From: Ignavibacteriaceae bacterium
GTDB lineage: Bacteria > Bacteroidota > Ignavibacteria > Ignavibacteriales > Ignavibacteriaceae
Assembly: GCA_013388525.1 (NCBI GenBank)
Contig: JACAFA010000123.1
Span: 1 to 18,044, forward strand
Length of the DNA: 18,044 bases
Direction: 5' to 3'
Made by a program: the position numbers and the translations under genes. The notes beneath the pieces were generated by a model that ran no database searches, was not told the DNA's origin, and worked only from the letters and a program-made list of their open reading frames with translations. Below are positions 1 through 7,819 of the stretch, piece after piece. Position 1 is the first letter of the stretch. Each line of letters starts with the position of its first letter.

Positions 1-134
1 CTTGCTTCTTTTTCCCAAAAGCCTAAATAATCTTTTTCAGCTGATTTATAAAGTTCCTCGCATTTAGCGTGAGCTCTTTTTACTATTTCTTCAGTAGGAT
101 AATAGACTTCGCCGGATAGTTTCTTTTCTGCCAT
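1..134 (-). CDS. acs: Acetyl-CoA synthetase, N-terminal fragment (runs off the window)
   Basis: Only the first 44 codons are inside the window; the gene continues past base 1. The peptide begins MAEKKLSGEVYYPTEEIV and continues with a helical stretch ending in DYLGFWEKEA. That resembles the N-terminal cap domain of AMP-forming acetate-CoA ligases, where a Tyr/Phe-rich segment ends in an FW-E/A motif before the AMP-binding domain. The enzyme would make acetyl-CoA from acetate, ATP and CoA in the cytoplasm. The start is supported by GGAGAT about 6 nt upstream of ATG on the minus strand. A gluconeogenic pckA lies nearby, which fits acetate use, but the two are not in one operon. The AMP-binding and catalytic motifs are outside the window, so another acyl-CoA synthetase of the same family is possible. 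Confidence 0.68.
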   Translation of the reverse strand, partial: MAEKKLSGEVYYPTEEIVKRAHAKCEELYKSAEKDYLGFWEKEA

Positions 135-298
135 AAAAATATCTCCATAATTATTGAATTACTTTTTATACCTGATAGAGGATTACCAACCTGAATGGCT
201 AACTCCAAAAGACTTGCGTGTGAAATTAAATTAAGATTTGTTTAGAAGCAACATTAGTCGGCTAGCAACTTTAAGAAAAACGATTTCTATTAAATCAA

Positions 299-329
299 TT
301 TACTCTCATTACAAATTATTTTATTTTTG
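299..329 (+). promoter_or_regulatory. Possible Bacteroidota-type promoter for the propeller-like T9SS gene
   Basis: TATTTTTG at 322-329 fits the Bacteroidota -7 consensus TAnnTTTG. TTTA at 299-302 lies 19 nt upstream, where TTTG is expected, so it matches 3 of 4. The region is very A+T-rich and chance matches are likely. The rest of the 256-bp divergent spacer (135-390) shows nothing else I can name. Confidence 0.3.
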
Positions 330-390
330 TTTATTAATAGGAACGGTTTAATTGTGTTGCAAACAAAATTTTGAATCGTGAGGTGAAAGA

Positions 391-2151
391 ATGAAATTTT
401 ACAATCAATTACATTTTAAAAATCTCTTCAGAATTATTTTATTTACACTTGTTAACCTTACAGCCGAATCTTCAGCATCGCAGCCACCGGATACAATGTG
501 GACGAAAACTTTTGGAGGAAGTAACATCGACATAGGTCATTGTGTAGAACTAACTACCGATGGTGGTTTTGTTATTACTGGCTACACTCGTTCTTACGGA
601 ACAATGAGCGGCAGAAATGTATTGCTTATTAAAACGGATATAAATGGTAACACACTTTGGATTAATGCTTACGGTGGTAACGATGATGACGAAGGTTATT
701 CTGTCAAGCAAACTCCTGATGGCGGCTACATAATTGCCGGATACACAAAATCTTTCGGCTCAGGATTAAAAGATGTTTATCTGATTAAAACGGATTCATC
801 AGGAAATTTGCAATGGAGTAAAACATTTGGTGGCGCACAGGATGACGAAGGTTATTCACTACAATTAACCGCATCCGGAGGTTGCGTTATTGGCGGAGTT
901 ACTTCTTCTTCCGGTGCAGGAAGCAGAGATGTTTGGTTAATTAAGACTGATATTTCAGGAAATTTGATCTGGCAGAAAACACACGGAGGTTTGAGTTCAG
1001 ATGGTGCCTGGTATGTTCAAAATACTTCAGACGGTGGTTATGTTTTAACCGGCTGGACATTTTCATATGGTCCGGGTTATGTTGGAAATACCTGGCTTGT
1101 AAAAACTGATTCACTTGGTAACCAGCAATGGAATAAATTTTTTGGAGGATCAGATGTGGATCGTGGTTATTGTGTGCAGCAAACTTCAGATGGTGGATAT
1201 ATTATTACCGGATATACAGCATCTTTCGGAGCCGGGCTTGATGATATGCTGCTTATAAAAACTGATAGTCTCGGAAATTCTGAATGGCAAAAAACTTTCG
1301 GAGGAACGGGCAGAGATTATGGTCAATCAGTGCAGCAGACCTCAGATAATGGATACATAGTTGTTGGTTATACTCTTTCTTTCGGAGCAGGTGGTGATGA
1401 CATTTGGCTCGTTAAAACAGATACAAACGGAAATGAAGAATGGGACAAAACACTTGGCGGATCTGCATCAGATGTTGGCTATTGCGTCAAGGAAATTCCT
1501 GACGGTGGTTGCATACTTACCGGTCACACTCTTTCTTTTGGTGCAGGTGTTCATGACGTATGGCTAATTAAAATGGATAATATTATACCTGTTGAAATAA
1601 TCAGCTTTACCGCAAATCTTGAAAATGAAAATGTTATTTTGCACTGGACAACTTCAACTGAGACAAATAATTCAGGCTTTAAAATTCTTCGCTTTTCTCA
1701 GGATGACAACGAATGGAAAGAAATAGGATTCGTACCTGGTTCAGGAACTTCGACAGAATTTCGCTATTATTCTTTTACAGATAAAAATATTCCGTTCGGG
1801 AAAAATCTATACCGTTTAAAGCAAATTGATTTTGATGGTCAGATTAATTTTTCTGGAGTGATTGAAGTTGATGCAGAATTTATTCCAAAGGAATTATTTC
1901 TTTATCAAAATTATCCCAATCCCTTTAATCCGGTTACAACAATAAATTATGATCTTCCTGATGCAGGTGAAGTAACTTTAATAATTTATGATATACTCGG
2001 AAAGAAAGCTAAAGAACTCGTAAACGGAAAACATCAGGCAGGGAGATATGCAGTACAGTTAAATGCTTCTGATTTTGATAGTGGAGTTTACATCTATCAA
2101 CTTGTAAACGGGAATCATATAATTTCAAAGAAAATGATTCTGCTGAAATGA
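391..2151 (+). CDS. Secreted seven-repeat propeller-like protein with T9SS type A sorting domain
   Basis: 586 aa. Residues 1-30 look like a signal peptide (basic start, hydrophobic core, SAS before Q31). Seven repeats of about 52 residues follow (about 37-400). Each begins W-x-K-x-x-GG, has a central DGGY-I-I-x-GYT-x-SFG strand pair and ends in D-x-x-LIKTD-x-x-GN. Seven such units suggest a seven-bladed beta-propeller. From about 403 comes a fibronectin-like module (PVEIISFTA...LHWTT.TE.NN.GF), also present in the T9SS protein at 5355. The C-terminal 88 residues are the T9SS sorting domain with QNYPNPFNPVTTI and a final KKMILLK. The protein should cross the outer membrane through the T9SS and be released or surface-anchored. 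AGGTG lies upstream of the ATG. The ligand or activity is unknown; no catalytic residues are recognisable. Confidence 0.9.
   Translation: MKFYNQLHFKNLFRIILFTLVNLTAESSASQPPDTMWTKTFGGSNIDIGHCVELTTDGGFVITGYTRSYGTMSGRNVLLIKTDINGNTLWINAYGGNDDDEGYSVKQTPDGGYIIAGYTKSFGSGLKDVYLIKTDSSGNLQWSKTFGGAQDDEGYSLQLTASGGCVIGGVTSSSGAGSRDVWLIKTDISGNLIWQKTHGGLSSDGAWYVQNTSDGGYVLTGWTFSYGPGYVGNTWLVKTDSLGNQQWNKFFGGSDVDRGYCVQQTSDGGYIITGYTASFGAGLDDMLLIKTDSLGNSEWQKTFGGTGRDYGQSVQQTSDNGYIVVGYTLSFGAGGDDIWLVKTDTNGNEEWDKTLGGSASDVGYCVKEIPDGGCILTGHTLSFGAGVHDVWLIKMDNIIPVEIISFTANLENENVILHWTTSTETNNSGFKILRFSQDDNEWKEIGFVPGSGTSTEFRYYSFTDKNIPFGKNLYRLKQIDFDGQINFSGVIEVDAEFIPKELFLYQNYPNPFNPVTTINYDLPDAGEVTLIIYDILGKKAKELVNGKHQAGRYAVQLNASDFDSGVYIYQLVNGNHIISKKMILLK
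499..1590 (+). repeat. Seven in-frame ~156-bp repeats encoding the propeller-like blades
   Basis: Repeat units start at the codons for Trp37, Trp90, Trp142, Trp194, Trp247, Trp299 and Trp351. They are clearly homologous at protein level (GG, DGGY, GYT, SFG, LIKTD, GN) but diverged at DNA level, so this is an old internal duplication. The fourth unit is one residue longer and departs most from the pattern (THGG, GWT, SYGPG). Confidence 0.85.
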
Positions 2152-2159
2152 ATTTTCAA

Positions 2160-2180
2160 GGGACACATTGATTGTGTCCC
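2160..2180. terminator. Hairpin between convergent genes
   Basis: GGGACACA (2160-2167), loop TTGAT, TGTGTCCC (2173-2180): a perfect 8-bp stem. It lies between the stop codons of the plus-strand gene ending at 2151 and the minus-strand gene ending at 2196. The plus-strand side has only a broken T tract (TCTTAATAAA), so it is a plausible but imperfect shared terminator. Confidence 0.65.
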
Positions 2181-2195
2181 TCTTAATAAAAAATA

Positions 2196-2645
2196 TTATT
2201 CCTTTTCATATCTCAATGATTTTCCTGAACTACTTCCTGGTTTCACCCATTCTTTCAGCAAACCAATTCTGTATGGATCAAGTTTCGCATTTGGGTGAGT
2301 GAAAGTATAAATGGTTAAAGGCATCTCTTCTTTTTCAACTACCTCTATTATCTCATCAAGTATATCACTTCTTTCTTTATCATTGTATTTATCCCATTCA
2401 GAAAAGTTGAGATGTTTTCTTCCATCTTCTACATCGCCGGCAACAAGAAATGAAACCGGTGCAATGTGAGAATACCACGGCCAGATAGTTTCATTTGAAT
2501 GACAGTCGTAACATGAAGTTCTAAGAATTGTTGAAATATTATCCGGTGCACCGATATCCATGCTAACCGGCGGGTTTGTTCTCTCAACCGGAATGAACTG
2601 AATTCCAATTAAAACAATTATTAATATCACTAATATTTTTTTCAT
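2196..2645 (-). CDS. Membrane-anchored heme-binding domain protein (CxxCH)
   Basis: 149 aa. Residues 1-19 form one hydrophobic segment, an uncleaved anchor or signal peptide, placing the rest in the periplasm. The motif S-C45-Y-D-C48-H49-SNET-x-WPWYSHIAPVS is characteristic of the short heme-binding domain (Haem_bd) proteins common in Bacteroidota. A downstream EEMPL (Met108) could supply a distal heme ligand; this is inferred. Length is normal for the family. AAGGAAG upstream of ATG is a good ribosome binding site. The gene lies 104 bp downstream of pckA on the same strand, but that spacer contains a hairpin, so co-transcription is uncertain. The biological role and redox partner are unknown. 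Confidence 0.85.
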   Translation of the reverse strand: MKKILVILIIVLIGIQFIPVERTNPPVSMDIGAPDNISTILRTSCYDCHSNETIWPWYSHIAPVSFLVAGDVEDGRKHLNFSEWDKYNDKERSDILDEIIEVVEKEEMPLTIYTFTHPNAKLDPYRIGLLKEWVKPGSSSGKSLRYEKE

Positions 2646-2724
2646 TTTTTATTCTTCCTTTGACTGATGAATCAATTACTGATAGCCAGCGAACTAAAAA
2701 CAAATGTTTGCACGAATGCTTGAT

Positions 2725-2760
2725 TGCATGCACCCATGCATTCATCCAATCATGCATTCA
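2725..2760. repeat. Low-complexity ATGCA-rich repeat and small hairpin at the 3' end of pckA
   Basis: TGCATG (2725-2730), loop CACC, CATGCA (2735-2740) form a 6-bp hairpin. The 10-mer CATGCATTCA occurs at 2735-2744 and again at 2751-2760, a 16-bp period. The second copy overlaps the pckA stop (2750-2752) and encodes its last residues. On the minus strand the hairpin directly follows pckA but has no adjacent T tract, so terminator function is doubtful. Confidence 0.6.
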
Positions 2761-4354
2761 CTTTCGGTCCCGCTGCTGCGATTTCTTTTTCAGTTTCAGC
2801 TTCGTATTCTTTAAAATTATTGACGAACATACCTGCAAGTTTTTTCGCCATTTCATCGTAAGCATTTTTATCCTTCCAGGTATTTTTCGGATTCAATACT
2901 TCAGTCGGAACACCATCACAGGTTTTAGGAATCTGCAAATTAAAAATAGGATCAGTTTCATATTCAAAATTATCAAGTTTCCCATCAAGTGCAGCGTTAA
3001 GCATGGCGCGTGTGTATTGTATTTTCATTCTGCTTCCAACTCCGTACGGACCTCCTGTCCAGCCAGTATTTACAAGCCAGCATTTTACTTTATGCTTTTT
3101 AATTTTTTCACCAAGCAGTTTAGCATAAACTGTCGGATGCCAAACCATAAATGGTGCACCGAAACAGGTACTGAAAGTTGCTTTGGGTTCAGTTACACCT
3201 TTTTCTGTACCTGCAACTTTTGCCGTATAACCCGAAATAAAGTGATACATAGCTTGTTCAGTGGTTAATTTTGAAATTGGAGGAAGAACACCAAACGCAT
3301 CAGCAGTAAGCATAATAATATTTTCAGGATGACCGGCTTTTCCATCTTCGACAATGTTTTTTATATGAGTAATCGGATATGCAGCTCTTGTGTTTTCAGT
3401 AAATGTATCATCATTCAGATCAATTCTTCTTGTCTGTGCATCTATCTGAACATTCTCTAAAATGGTTCCGAACATTCTTGTTGTTTCATAGATATCCGGT
3501 TCTGCTTCTTCGGAAAGACGAATTACTTTCGCATAACATCCGCCCTCATAGTTGAATACTCCTTCCTCACTCCAGCCGTGTTCATCATCGCCAATTAATT
3601 TCCTTTTCGGATCAGCAGACAAAGTGGTTTTACCTGTGCCGGACAAACCAAAAAATAAAGCAACATCACCCCGTTCTCCAAGATTTGCTGAACAGTGCAT
3701 CGACATTACATTCCTCATTGGCATTAGATAATTGAGAATGGTGAAAATAGATTTTTTAATTTCTCCTGCGTAACTGGAACCACCGATGAGTACAAGTTTT
3801 TTCTCAAAATTAATAATGATAAAGACTTCTGAATTAGTACCATCGTATTGAGGAAAAGCATGAAAATTTGGCATGTGAATCACAGTAAATTCAGGTATGT
3901 GATTTTCAAGTTCAGAGGAATTAGTATATCTCCTGAACATATTTCTGGCAAAAAGATTATGCCACGCAGCTTCAGTAATAACTCTTATCGGAAGACGATA
4001 TTTTTCATCAGCACAAACGTAACAATCTTCAATGTAGAGATCTTTTCCCTGGATGTAAGCCAACATCTTGGCAAAGAGACGATTAAAATCTTCATCGGTC
4101 ATTGATTTGTTAACTTTACCCCACCAGATATTTTTTTCGCTTGTTGGCTCTTTAACAATGAATTTATCATTTGGACTTCTACCGGTATGATAACCGGTTC
4201 TTACTACAATTGGTCCAAGATGAGCAAGCAGTCCTTCCCTTCTTCTTACAACCTGTTCATATAATGCCGGCGTTCCGTAATTATAAAATACTTCACGGAT
4301 ATTTCTAATTCCCTGTGCTTCAAATTCTTTTATAACTTTATCTTTTGGTATCAT
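2750..4354 (-). CDS. pckA: Phosphoenolpyruvate carboxykinase (ATP)
   Basis: 534 aa, normal length. The enzyme converts oxaloacetate and ATP to phosphoenolpyruvate, CO2 and ADP, the first committed step of gluconeogenesis, in the cytoplasm. Visible landmarks: RTGYHTGRSPNDKF at about 52-65 (substrate-binding region with TGRSP), the kinase-1a P-loop GLSGTGKTTLS at 236-246, and IGDDEHGW at 254-261 with the metal- and nucleotide-binding acids. The P-loop type and length mark the ATP family rather than the GTP family. AGGAG lies just upstream of ATG. It sits 52 bp downstream of bshB1 with no clear promoter in the gap, so read-through from bshB1 is likely. The last codons fall inside a small ATGCA-rich repeat. 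Confidence 0.97.
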   Translation of the reverse strand: MIPKDKVIKEFEAQGIRNIREVFYNYGTPALYEQVVRRREGLLAHLGPIVVRTGYHTGRSPNDKFIVKEPTSEKNIWWGKVNKSMTDEDFNRLFAKMLAYIQGKDLYIEDCYVCADEKYRLPIRVITEAAWHNLFARNMFRRYTNSSELENHIPEFTVIHMPNFHAFPQYDGTNSEVFIIINFEKKLVLIGGSSYAGEIKKSIFTILNYLMPMRNVMSMHCSANLGERGDVALFFGLSGTGKTTLSADPKRKLIGDDEHGWSEEGVFNYEGGCYAKVIRLSEEAEPDIYETTRMFGTILENVQIDAQTRRIDLNDDTFTENTRAAYPITHIKNIVEDGKAGHPENIIMLTADAFGVLPPISKLTTEQAMYHFISGYTAKVAGTEKGVTEPKATFSTCFGAPFMVWHPTVYAKLLGEKIKKHKVKCWLVNTGWTGGPYGVGSRMKIQYTRAMLNAALDGKLDNFEYETDPIFNLQIPKTCDGVPTEVLNPKNTWKDKNAYDEMAKKLAGMFVNNFKEYEAETEKEIAAAGPKVNA

Positions 4355-4406
4355 TTTAAACTCCTGTTCTTTTTGCTGATAATTTTCTGTAAAAAATATT
4401 TAGCAT

Positions 4407-5123
4407 TCATCTAAGCAAATCTGAAAAATCGTATTCAATATTTTCTTCGCAATAAAAAGGCTCGCCATATTTTTTTCTTATCTGAAATCCGTAAAACTTT
4501 GCGCGTGCTTCAACATAGTCGAGGAATTCAGGTTTGCTGATAAAGGTATCTTCTCTTTTAAGTGAAGGATTATGAAACTGGCTTTTGAAAGCTTTACACG
4601 ATTTCATTTTAGTCTCGAAAAACTCTGAAATATCAACAATGAATGAAGGCTGGAATAAGTAAGTCTGCATATAGTAAAATATTTTTTTTGGTCTGTAAGC
4701 AATCTGAGGTTTGCCTGATAGTGAAGTTTTAAATTTTTCCAGACCTGAACTAAACACTGACCTTTTGATAAGCTGGCTCACATCAATATGATCAGGGTGG
4801 CGGTCGTTGAAGTAAGGAGCAAACACTATGGAAGGTTTATATTTTCTGATTGTCTGAACAACTTTTTTAATGGAATCATGAGATAATGAAATACCACCGT
4901 CTTTTATTCCAAGATTCTCACGGACTTTCAGATTAAGTACTTTTGATGCTGCTACAGTTTCCTTTGCTCTCGTAATGATATTTCCTCTCGTACTCAACTC
5001 TGCCTTTGTTAAATCCACTACACCAACCTTTAACCCTTGTGAAGTAAATCGGGCAATTGTACCGCCCATTGAAAGCTCTGCATCATCAGGATGAGCCGCA
5101 AAAACTAAAACATCTAAATTCAT
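4407..5123 (-). CDS. bshB1: Bacillithiol biosynthesis deacetylase BshB1
   Basis: 238 aa, typical length for BshB1. It would hydrolyse N-acetylglucosaminyl-malate to glucosaminyl-malate, the second step of bacillithiol synthesis, in the cytoplasm. The LmbE/PIG-L zinc site is visible: AAHPDDAE at 9-16 (His11, Asp14) and RHPDH at 108-112 (His112 as third ligand). The segment STRGN at 44-48 and the GIKDGGI stretch are typical of BshB1 rather than generic LmbE proteins. bshA and bshC are not in the window. There is no strong Shine-Dalgarno, but a well-matched Bacteroidota promoter lies about 40 bp upstream. A related de-N-acetylase with another substrate is the main alternative. Confidence 0.88.
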   Translation of the reverse strand: MNLDVLVFAAHPDDAELSMGGTIARFTSQGLKVGVVDLTKAELSTRGNIITRAKETVAASKVLNLKVRENLGIKDGGISLSHDSIKKVVQTIRKYKPSIVFAPYFNDRHPDHIDVSQLIKRSVFSSGLEKFKTSLSGKPQIAYRPKKIFYYMQTYLFQPSFIVDISEFFETKMKSCKAFKSQFHNPSLKREDTFISKPEFLDYVEARAKFYGFQIRKKYGEPFYCEENIEYDFSDLLR

Positions 5124-5165
5124 AATTCTGATTTTTCTTTCATTAATTTATCGGATAATTGAACC

Positions 5166-5196
5166 CAAATATACTTTTAGTAATGAAACACTCAAA
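5166..5196 (-). promoter_or_regulatory. Bacteroidota-type promoter for bshB1
   Basis: Read on the minus strand: TTTG (5196-5193), a 19-nt spacer, then TATATTTG (5173-5166). Both boxes and the spacing match the Bacteroidota primary sigma consensus TTTG-N19-TAnnTTTG exactly. Transcription would begin about 35 nt before the bshB1 ATG and probably continue into pckA. I see no comparable promoter for the divergent gene at 5355. Confidence 0.7.
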
Positions 5197-5354
5197 AGAA
5201 TAAAAAGTTTCTTTTTGTTCCCTTTTTCAGGAGAAACTATTATTATGATAAAAGCTTTGTGATAACAAGAAATATTTGTTTTTTACCAACTAATGCTTAA
5301 TTTCGGTGGAATTCTTTTCAGTGCTAATCCACTTTTTTAATAAACGGAGTAATA

Positions 5355-6914
5355 ATGAAATATTTTTCAGCTTTATTTTTTTCATTTTTGTTTTTCCTGA
5401 CAATTGCAAATGCACAGCCATCATACCAATGGGTGTTAAAGAGATCAGGAAGTAGTCTTGGCGGACCGATAGATTATAACAAGTTCAATACGAACCTGGT
5501 TTATTATGGATCAACAGCCACTATTTATAAAAGCACAAATAAGGGTGAATCATTTTCGGTAACAGGAACTCCTGTTCCCGGATCTTCTGATATTAAGTGT
5601 ATTGTCCTCGATGATTTTAATCCCGGAACTTTTATCGTTGCAATTGAATCCTCTCCAAACGACAAAATTTATAAAACAACAAATGACGGGGTGAGTTGGT
5701 TATTAACTCTCGATGAAGGACAAATGTCATATTTTGGTATCCCTGTAACACAAGACCCTTCTCATCCGAATGATCTTTACACAATGGTTAATACTAATTT
5801 TAAAAAGTCAACTGACTTTGGCAGCACCTGGACTACAATCTCAAGCAACTTCGGACCTATTTCTGCACCTTGTGACATTGAAGTATTTCCTGATACAAGT
5901 ATTATTCTGATTGGCGATAACGGTACCGGAATTTTTAAAAGCACTAATTATGGATTAACCTGGTCGCAAACTTATTTCACTTCCGGAGAAATACCGACTG
6001 TTGCAGTTGATTTTACTCATCCAGGTATCGTATGGGCAACAAAATGGGGTGGCAGCAGTCCTTATTTACTTAAATCCACTGACTATGGTAGCACATGGAT
6101 AGCTCAATCAGCATTCACCAATAGTTATATGTGGGGTGTACACGTTCAGCCTGACGATGGCAATCTTGTCATTGCCGGTTGCTATTCTTGCGGAACTTCC
6201 TGGCGCACAAAAAATGGTGGACAAACATGGACACAAATTCCAATCAGTTCAACTAATTATCAATATTCTATCATTGACTCATTGAATCAGTTCGCAGCTC
6301 AGGGCAATGGTTTTTATAAACTTGAATCTCCCTGGTTTATTCCTGTAGAACTTTCATCTTTCACTGCACAATTAATTAACAGAGATGTTATTTTGAATTG
6401 GACAACCGCCACTGAGTTAAATAATCAGGGTTTTGAAATTGAATACAGTTCCGATAATGAAAATTTTTATATGATTGGTTTTGTTCCCGGTTTCGGAACT
6501 ACAACTGAAATGAAATCTTATTCTTTCGTAATATCGAATGTTAACGCCGGAGTTCAATATTACAGACTTAAACAAATTGATTTTGATGGTACTGCCACAA
6601 TTTATAATTCAGTTGAAGTAACCGGTCCTGTTCCAAATACTTTTGTACTTAATCAGAATCATCCGAATCCATTTAATCCTTCAACAACAATTTCATTTTC
6701 ACTACCTGTTGAATCGAATGTAAGCATTAAGCTTTTCAATATGCTCGGGCAGGAAATTGCTCAGATTTCCGAAGGTGAATTTCAAGCCGGAAATCACAAT
6801 GTTGAATTCAACGCAAGAGATTTATCAAGCGGCGCTTACATTTATACATTAGAAGCAAAGGGAATAAATGGTGCGAACTTCAAATCAACCAGAAAGATGT
6901 TATTACTGCGTTGA
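5355..6914 (+). CDS. Secreted Asp-box (BNR) propeller protein with T9SS type A sorting domain
   Basis: 519 aa. Signal peptide 1-20 (hydrophobic, ends ANA before Gln21). Six Asp boxes of the form S/T-x-D/N-x-G-x-x-W/F are visible: STNKGESF (60), TTNDGVSW (108), STDFGSTW (152), STNYGLTW (196), STDYGSTW (241) and TKNGGQTW (285). These mark a sialidase/Vps10-like beta-propeller. A fibronectin-like module starts near 329 (PVELSSFTA...LNWTTATE) and closely matches the one in the protein at 391. The T9SS sorting domain follows from about 432 (NQNHPNPFNPSTTI, final RKMLLLR). The Arg triad and FRIP motif of true sialidases are not evident, so I infer a binding or structural role, not neuraminidase activity. 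CGGAGT precedes ATG. Confidence 0.9.
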   Translation: MKYFSALFFSFLFFLTIANAQPSYQWVLKRSGSSLGGPIDYNKFNTNLVYYGSTATIYKSTNKGESFSVTGTPVPGSSDIKCIVLDDFNPGTFIVAIESSPNDKIYKTTNDGVSWLLTLDEGQMSYFGIPVTQDPSHPNDLYTMVNTNFKKSTDFGSTWTTISSNFGPISAPCDIEVFPDTSIILIGDNGTGIFKSTNYGLTWSQTYFTSGEIPTVAVDFTHPGIVWATKWGGSSPYLLKSTDYGSTWIAQSAFTNSYMWGVHVQPDDGNLVIAGCYSCGTSWRTKNGGQTWTQIPISSTNYQYSIIDSLNQFAAQGNGFYKLESPWFIPVELSSFTAQLINRDVILNWTTATELNNQGFEIEYSSDNENFYMIGFVPGFGTTTEMKSYSFVISNVNAGVQYYRLKQIDFDGTATIYNSVEVTGPVPNTFVLNQNHPNPFNPSTTISFSLPVESNVSIKLFNMLGQEIAQISEGEFQAGNHNVEFNARDLSSGAYIYTLEAKGINGANFKSTRKMLLLR

Positions 6915-6954
6915 CAGTTTTACATTGTTGAAGTATTAACTTTTCATTAAAATG

Positions 6955-6979
6955 AGTCCCGTAAATCGGGACTTTTTTT
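6955..6979 (+). terminator. Rho-independent terminator after the Asp-box propeller gene
   Basis: AGTCCCG (6955-6961), loop TAAAT, CGGGACT (6967-6973), followed directly by a T tract to 6979. This is a strong intrinsic terminator 40 bp after the stop at 6914. It ends only 17 bp before the next start codon. Confidence 0.9.
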
Positions 6980-6996
6980 AATTCCGGAGATAAATA

Positions 6997-7818
6997 ATGA
7001 AAATAAATTTACTGATTGCAATAGCTTTTATATCTTTCCTTGCTTATTCAAATATCAACTATTTGCATGGAATTGTTGGAATGACTTTGAGAGATGGTGG
7101 TATCGGATGCATCTGTCATAATTTTTCACCAACCGATTCTGTAAATGTATGGATAGAAGGTCCCGACAGTGTAATAAGAAATACTACCGCTCAATACAAA
7201 CTTTTAATGACCGGTGGACCTGCAGTAGCCGGTGGTTTTAATATTGCAAGTCACATCGGAACACTTGATACTGCAGATACACTAACCCAGGTATTATTTG
7301 GTGAGTTGACACATTCATCACCAAATCAATTTATAAACGATACTGTCTTCTGGAATTTTTTATACACAGCTCCTGATAGTCTGCTAACGGATACTTTATA
7401 TTCCGTTGCAAACAGTGTAAACCGGGACAGCATACCAAGTGATCTCGATCAATGGAATTTTGGTGAGAACTTTATGATTCACGTAGTAGATAATCCTGTA
7501 TATGTTCAAAACGAAAATTTATCCCCTGAAAAATTTGTGCTTTATCAGAACTATCCGAACCCGTTTAATCCCTCGACAAAAATAAAATTCACAATTACGT
7601 CAAACGTTAAAAGTGAAATGTCAAACGTAATGTTAAAAGTTTTTGACGTCTTAGGAAATGAAGTTGCTGTTTTAGTTAATGAAGATTTGGCGCCAGGTGA
7701 TTATGAAGTTGAGTTTCTTCCAGAATCAAGTGTCCCGCAGCTGGCATCCGGAATTTATCTATATCAGCTTAAAGCCGGAAATTTCACTCAAACAAAAAAG
7801 ATGCTGCTTTTAAAATAA
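6997..7818 (+). CDS. Choice-anchor V-like secreted protein with C-x-C-H and T9SS sorting domain
   Basis: 273 aa. N-terminal hydrophobic segment 3-17 acts as signal peptide. The early segment GGIGCICHNF (C38, C40, H41), the beta-rich stretch with Y-x-L-x-x-TGGPAVAGGFNIA and a G-T-L turn resemble the choice-anchor V (reelin-like) domain common in T9SS proteins. In that domain a cysteine-histidine motif usually sits near the N terminus as CxxCH; here it is one residue short. The T9SS sorting domain begins about 179 (LYQNYPNPFNPSTKI) and ends KKMLLLK. It has an extra loop, about 201-212, encoded by a short duplication. GGAG lies upstream of ATG, right after a terminator hairpin. The gene ends one base before a convergent gene. 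Substrate and role unknown. Confidence 0.8.
   Translation: MKINLLIAIAFISFLAYSNINYLHGIVGMTLRDGGIGCICHNFSPTDSVNVWIEGPDSVIRNTTAQYKLLMTGGPAVAGGFNIASHIGTLDTADTLTQVLFGELTHSSPNQFINDTVFWNFLYTAPDSLLTDTLYSVANSVNRDSIPSDLDQWNFGENFMIHVVDNPVYVQNENLSPEKFVLYQNYPNPFNPSTKIKFTITSNVKSEMSNVMLKVFDVLGNEVAVLVNEDLAPGDYEVEFLPESSVPQLASGIYLYQLKAGNFTQTKKMLLLK
7599..7640 (+). repeat. In-frame short duplication inside the T9SS sorting domain
   Basis: GTCAAACGT occurs at 7599-7607 and 7620-7628, and GTTAAAAGT at 7606-7614 and 7632-7640. The two units are GTCAAACGTTAAAAGT and a copy with five extra bases. They encode SNVKSEM-SNVMLK, a hydrophilic insertion in the loop before the conserved strand KVFDVLGNEV. The other sorting domains in this window lack it. 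Confidence 0.7.
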
Positions 7819-7819
7819 T

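Noticed and set aside
499..1590. Tandem repeats in the first T9SS gene as a CRISPR array or recent DNA repeat
   Set aside because: The repeats are in frame, diverged at DNA level and encode a regular protein motif; there is no spacer structure.
2660..3268. Open frame on the plus strand opposite the 3' half of pckA
   Set aside because: Rich in Cys, Phe and Ser with no domain; it lies antisense to a secure gene and has no ribosome site.
5355..6914. Sialidase assignment for the Asp-box protein
   Set aside because: Asp boxes are structural; the arginine triad and FRIP motif needed for neuraminidase activity were not evident.
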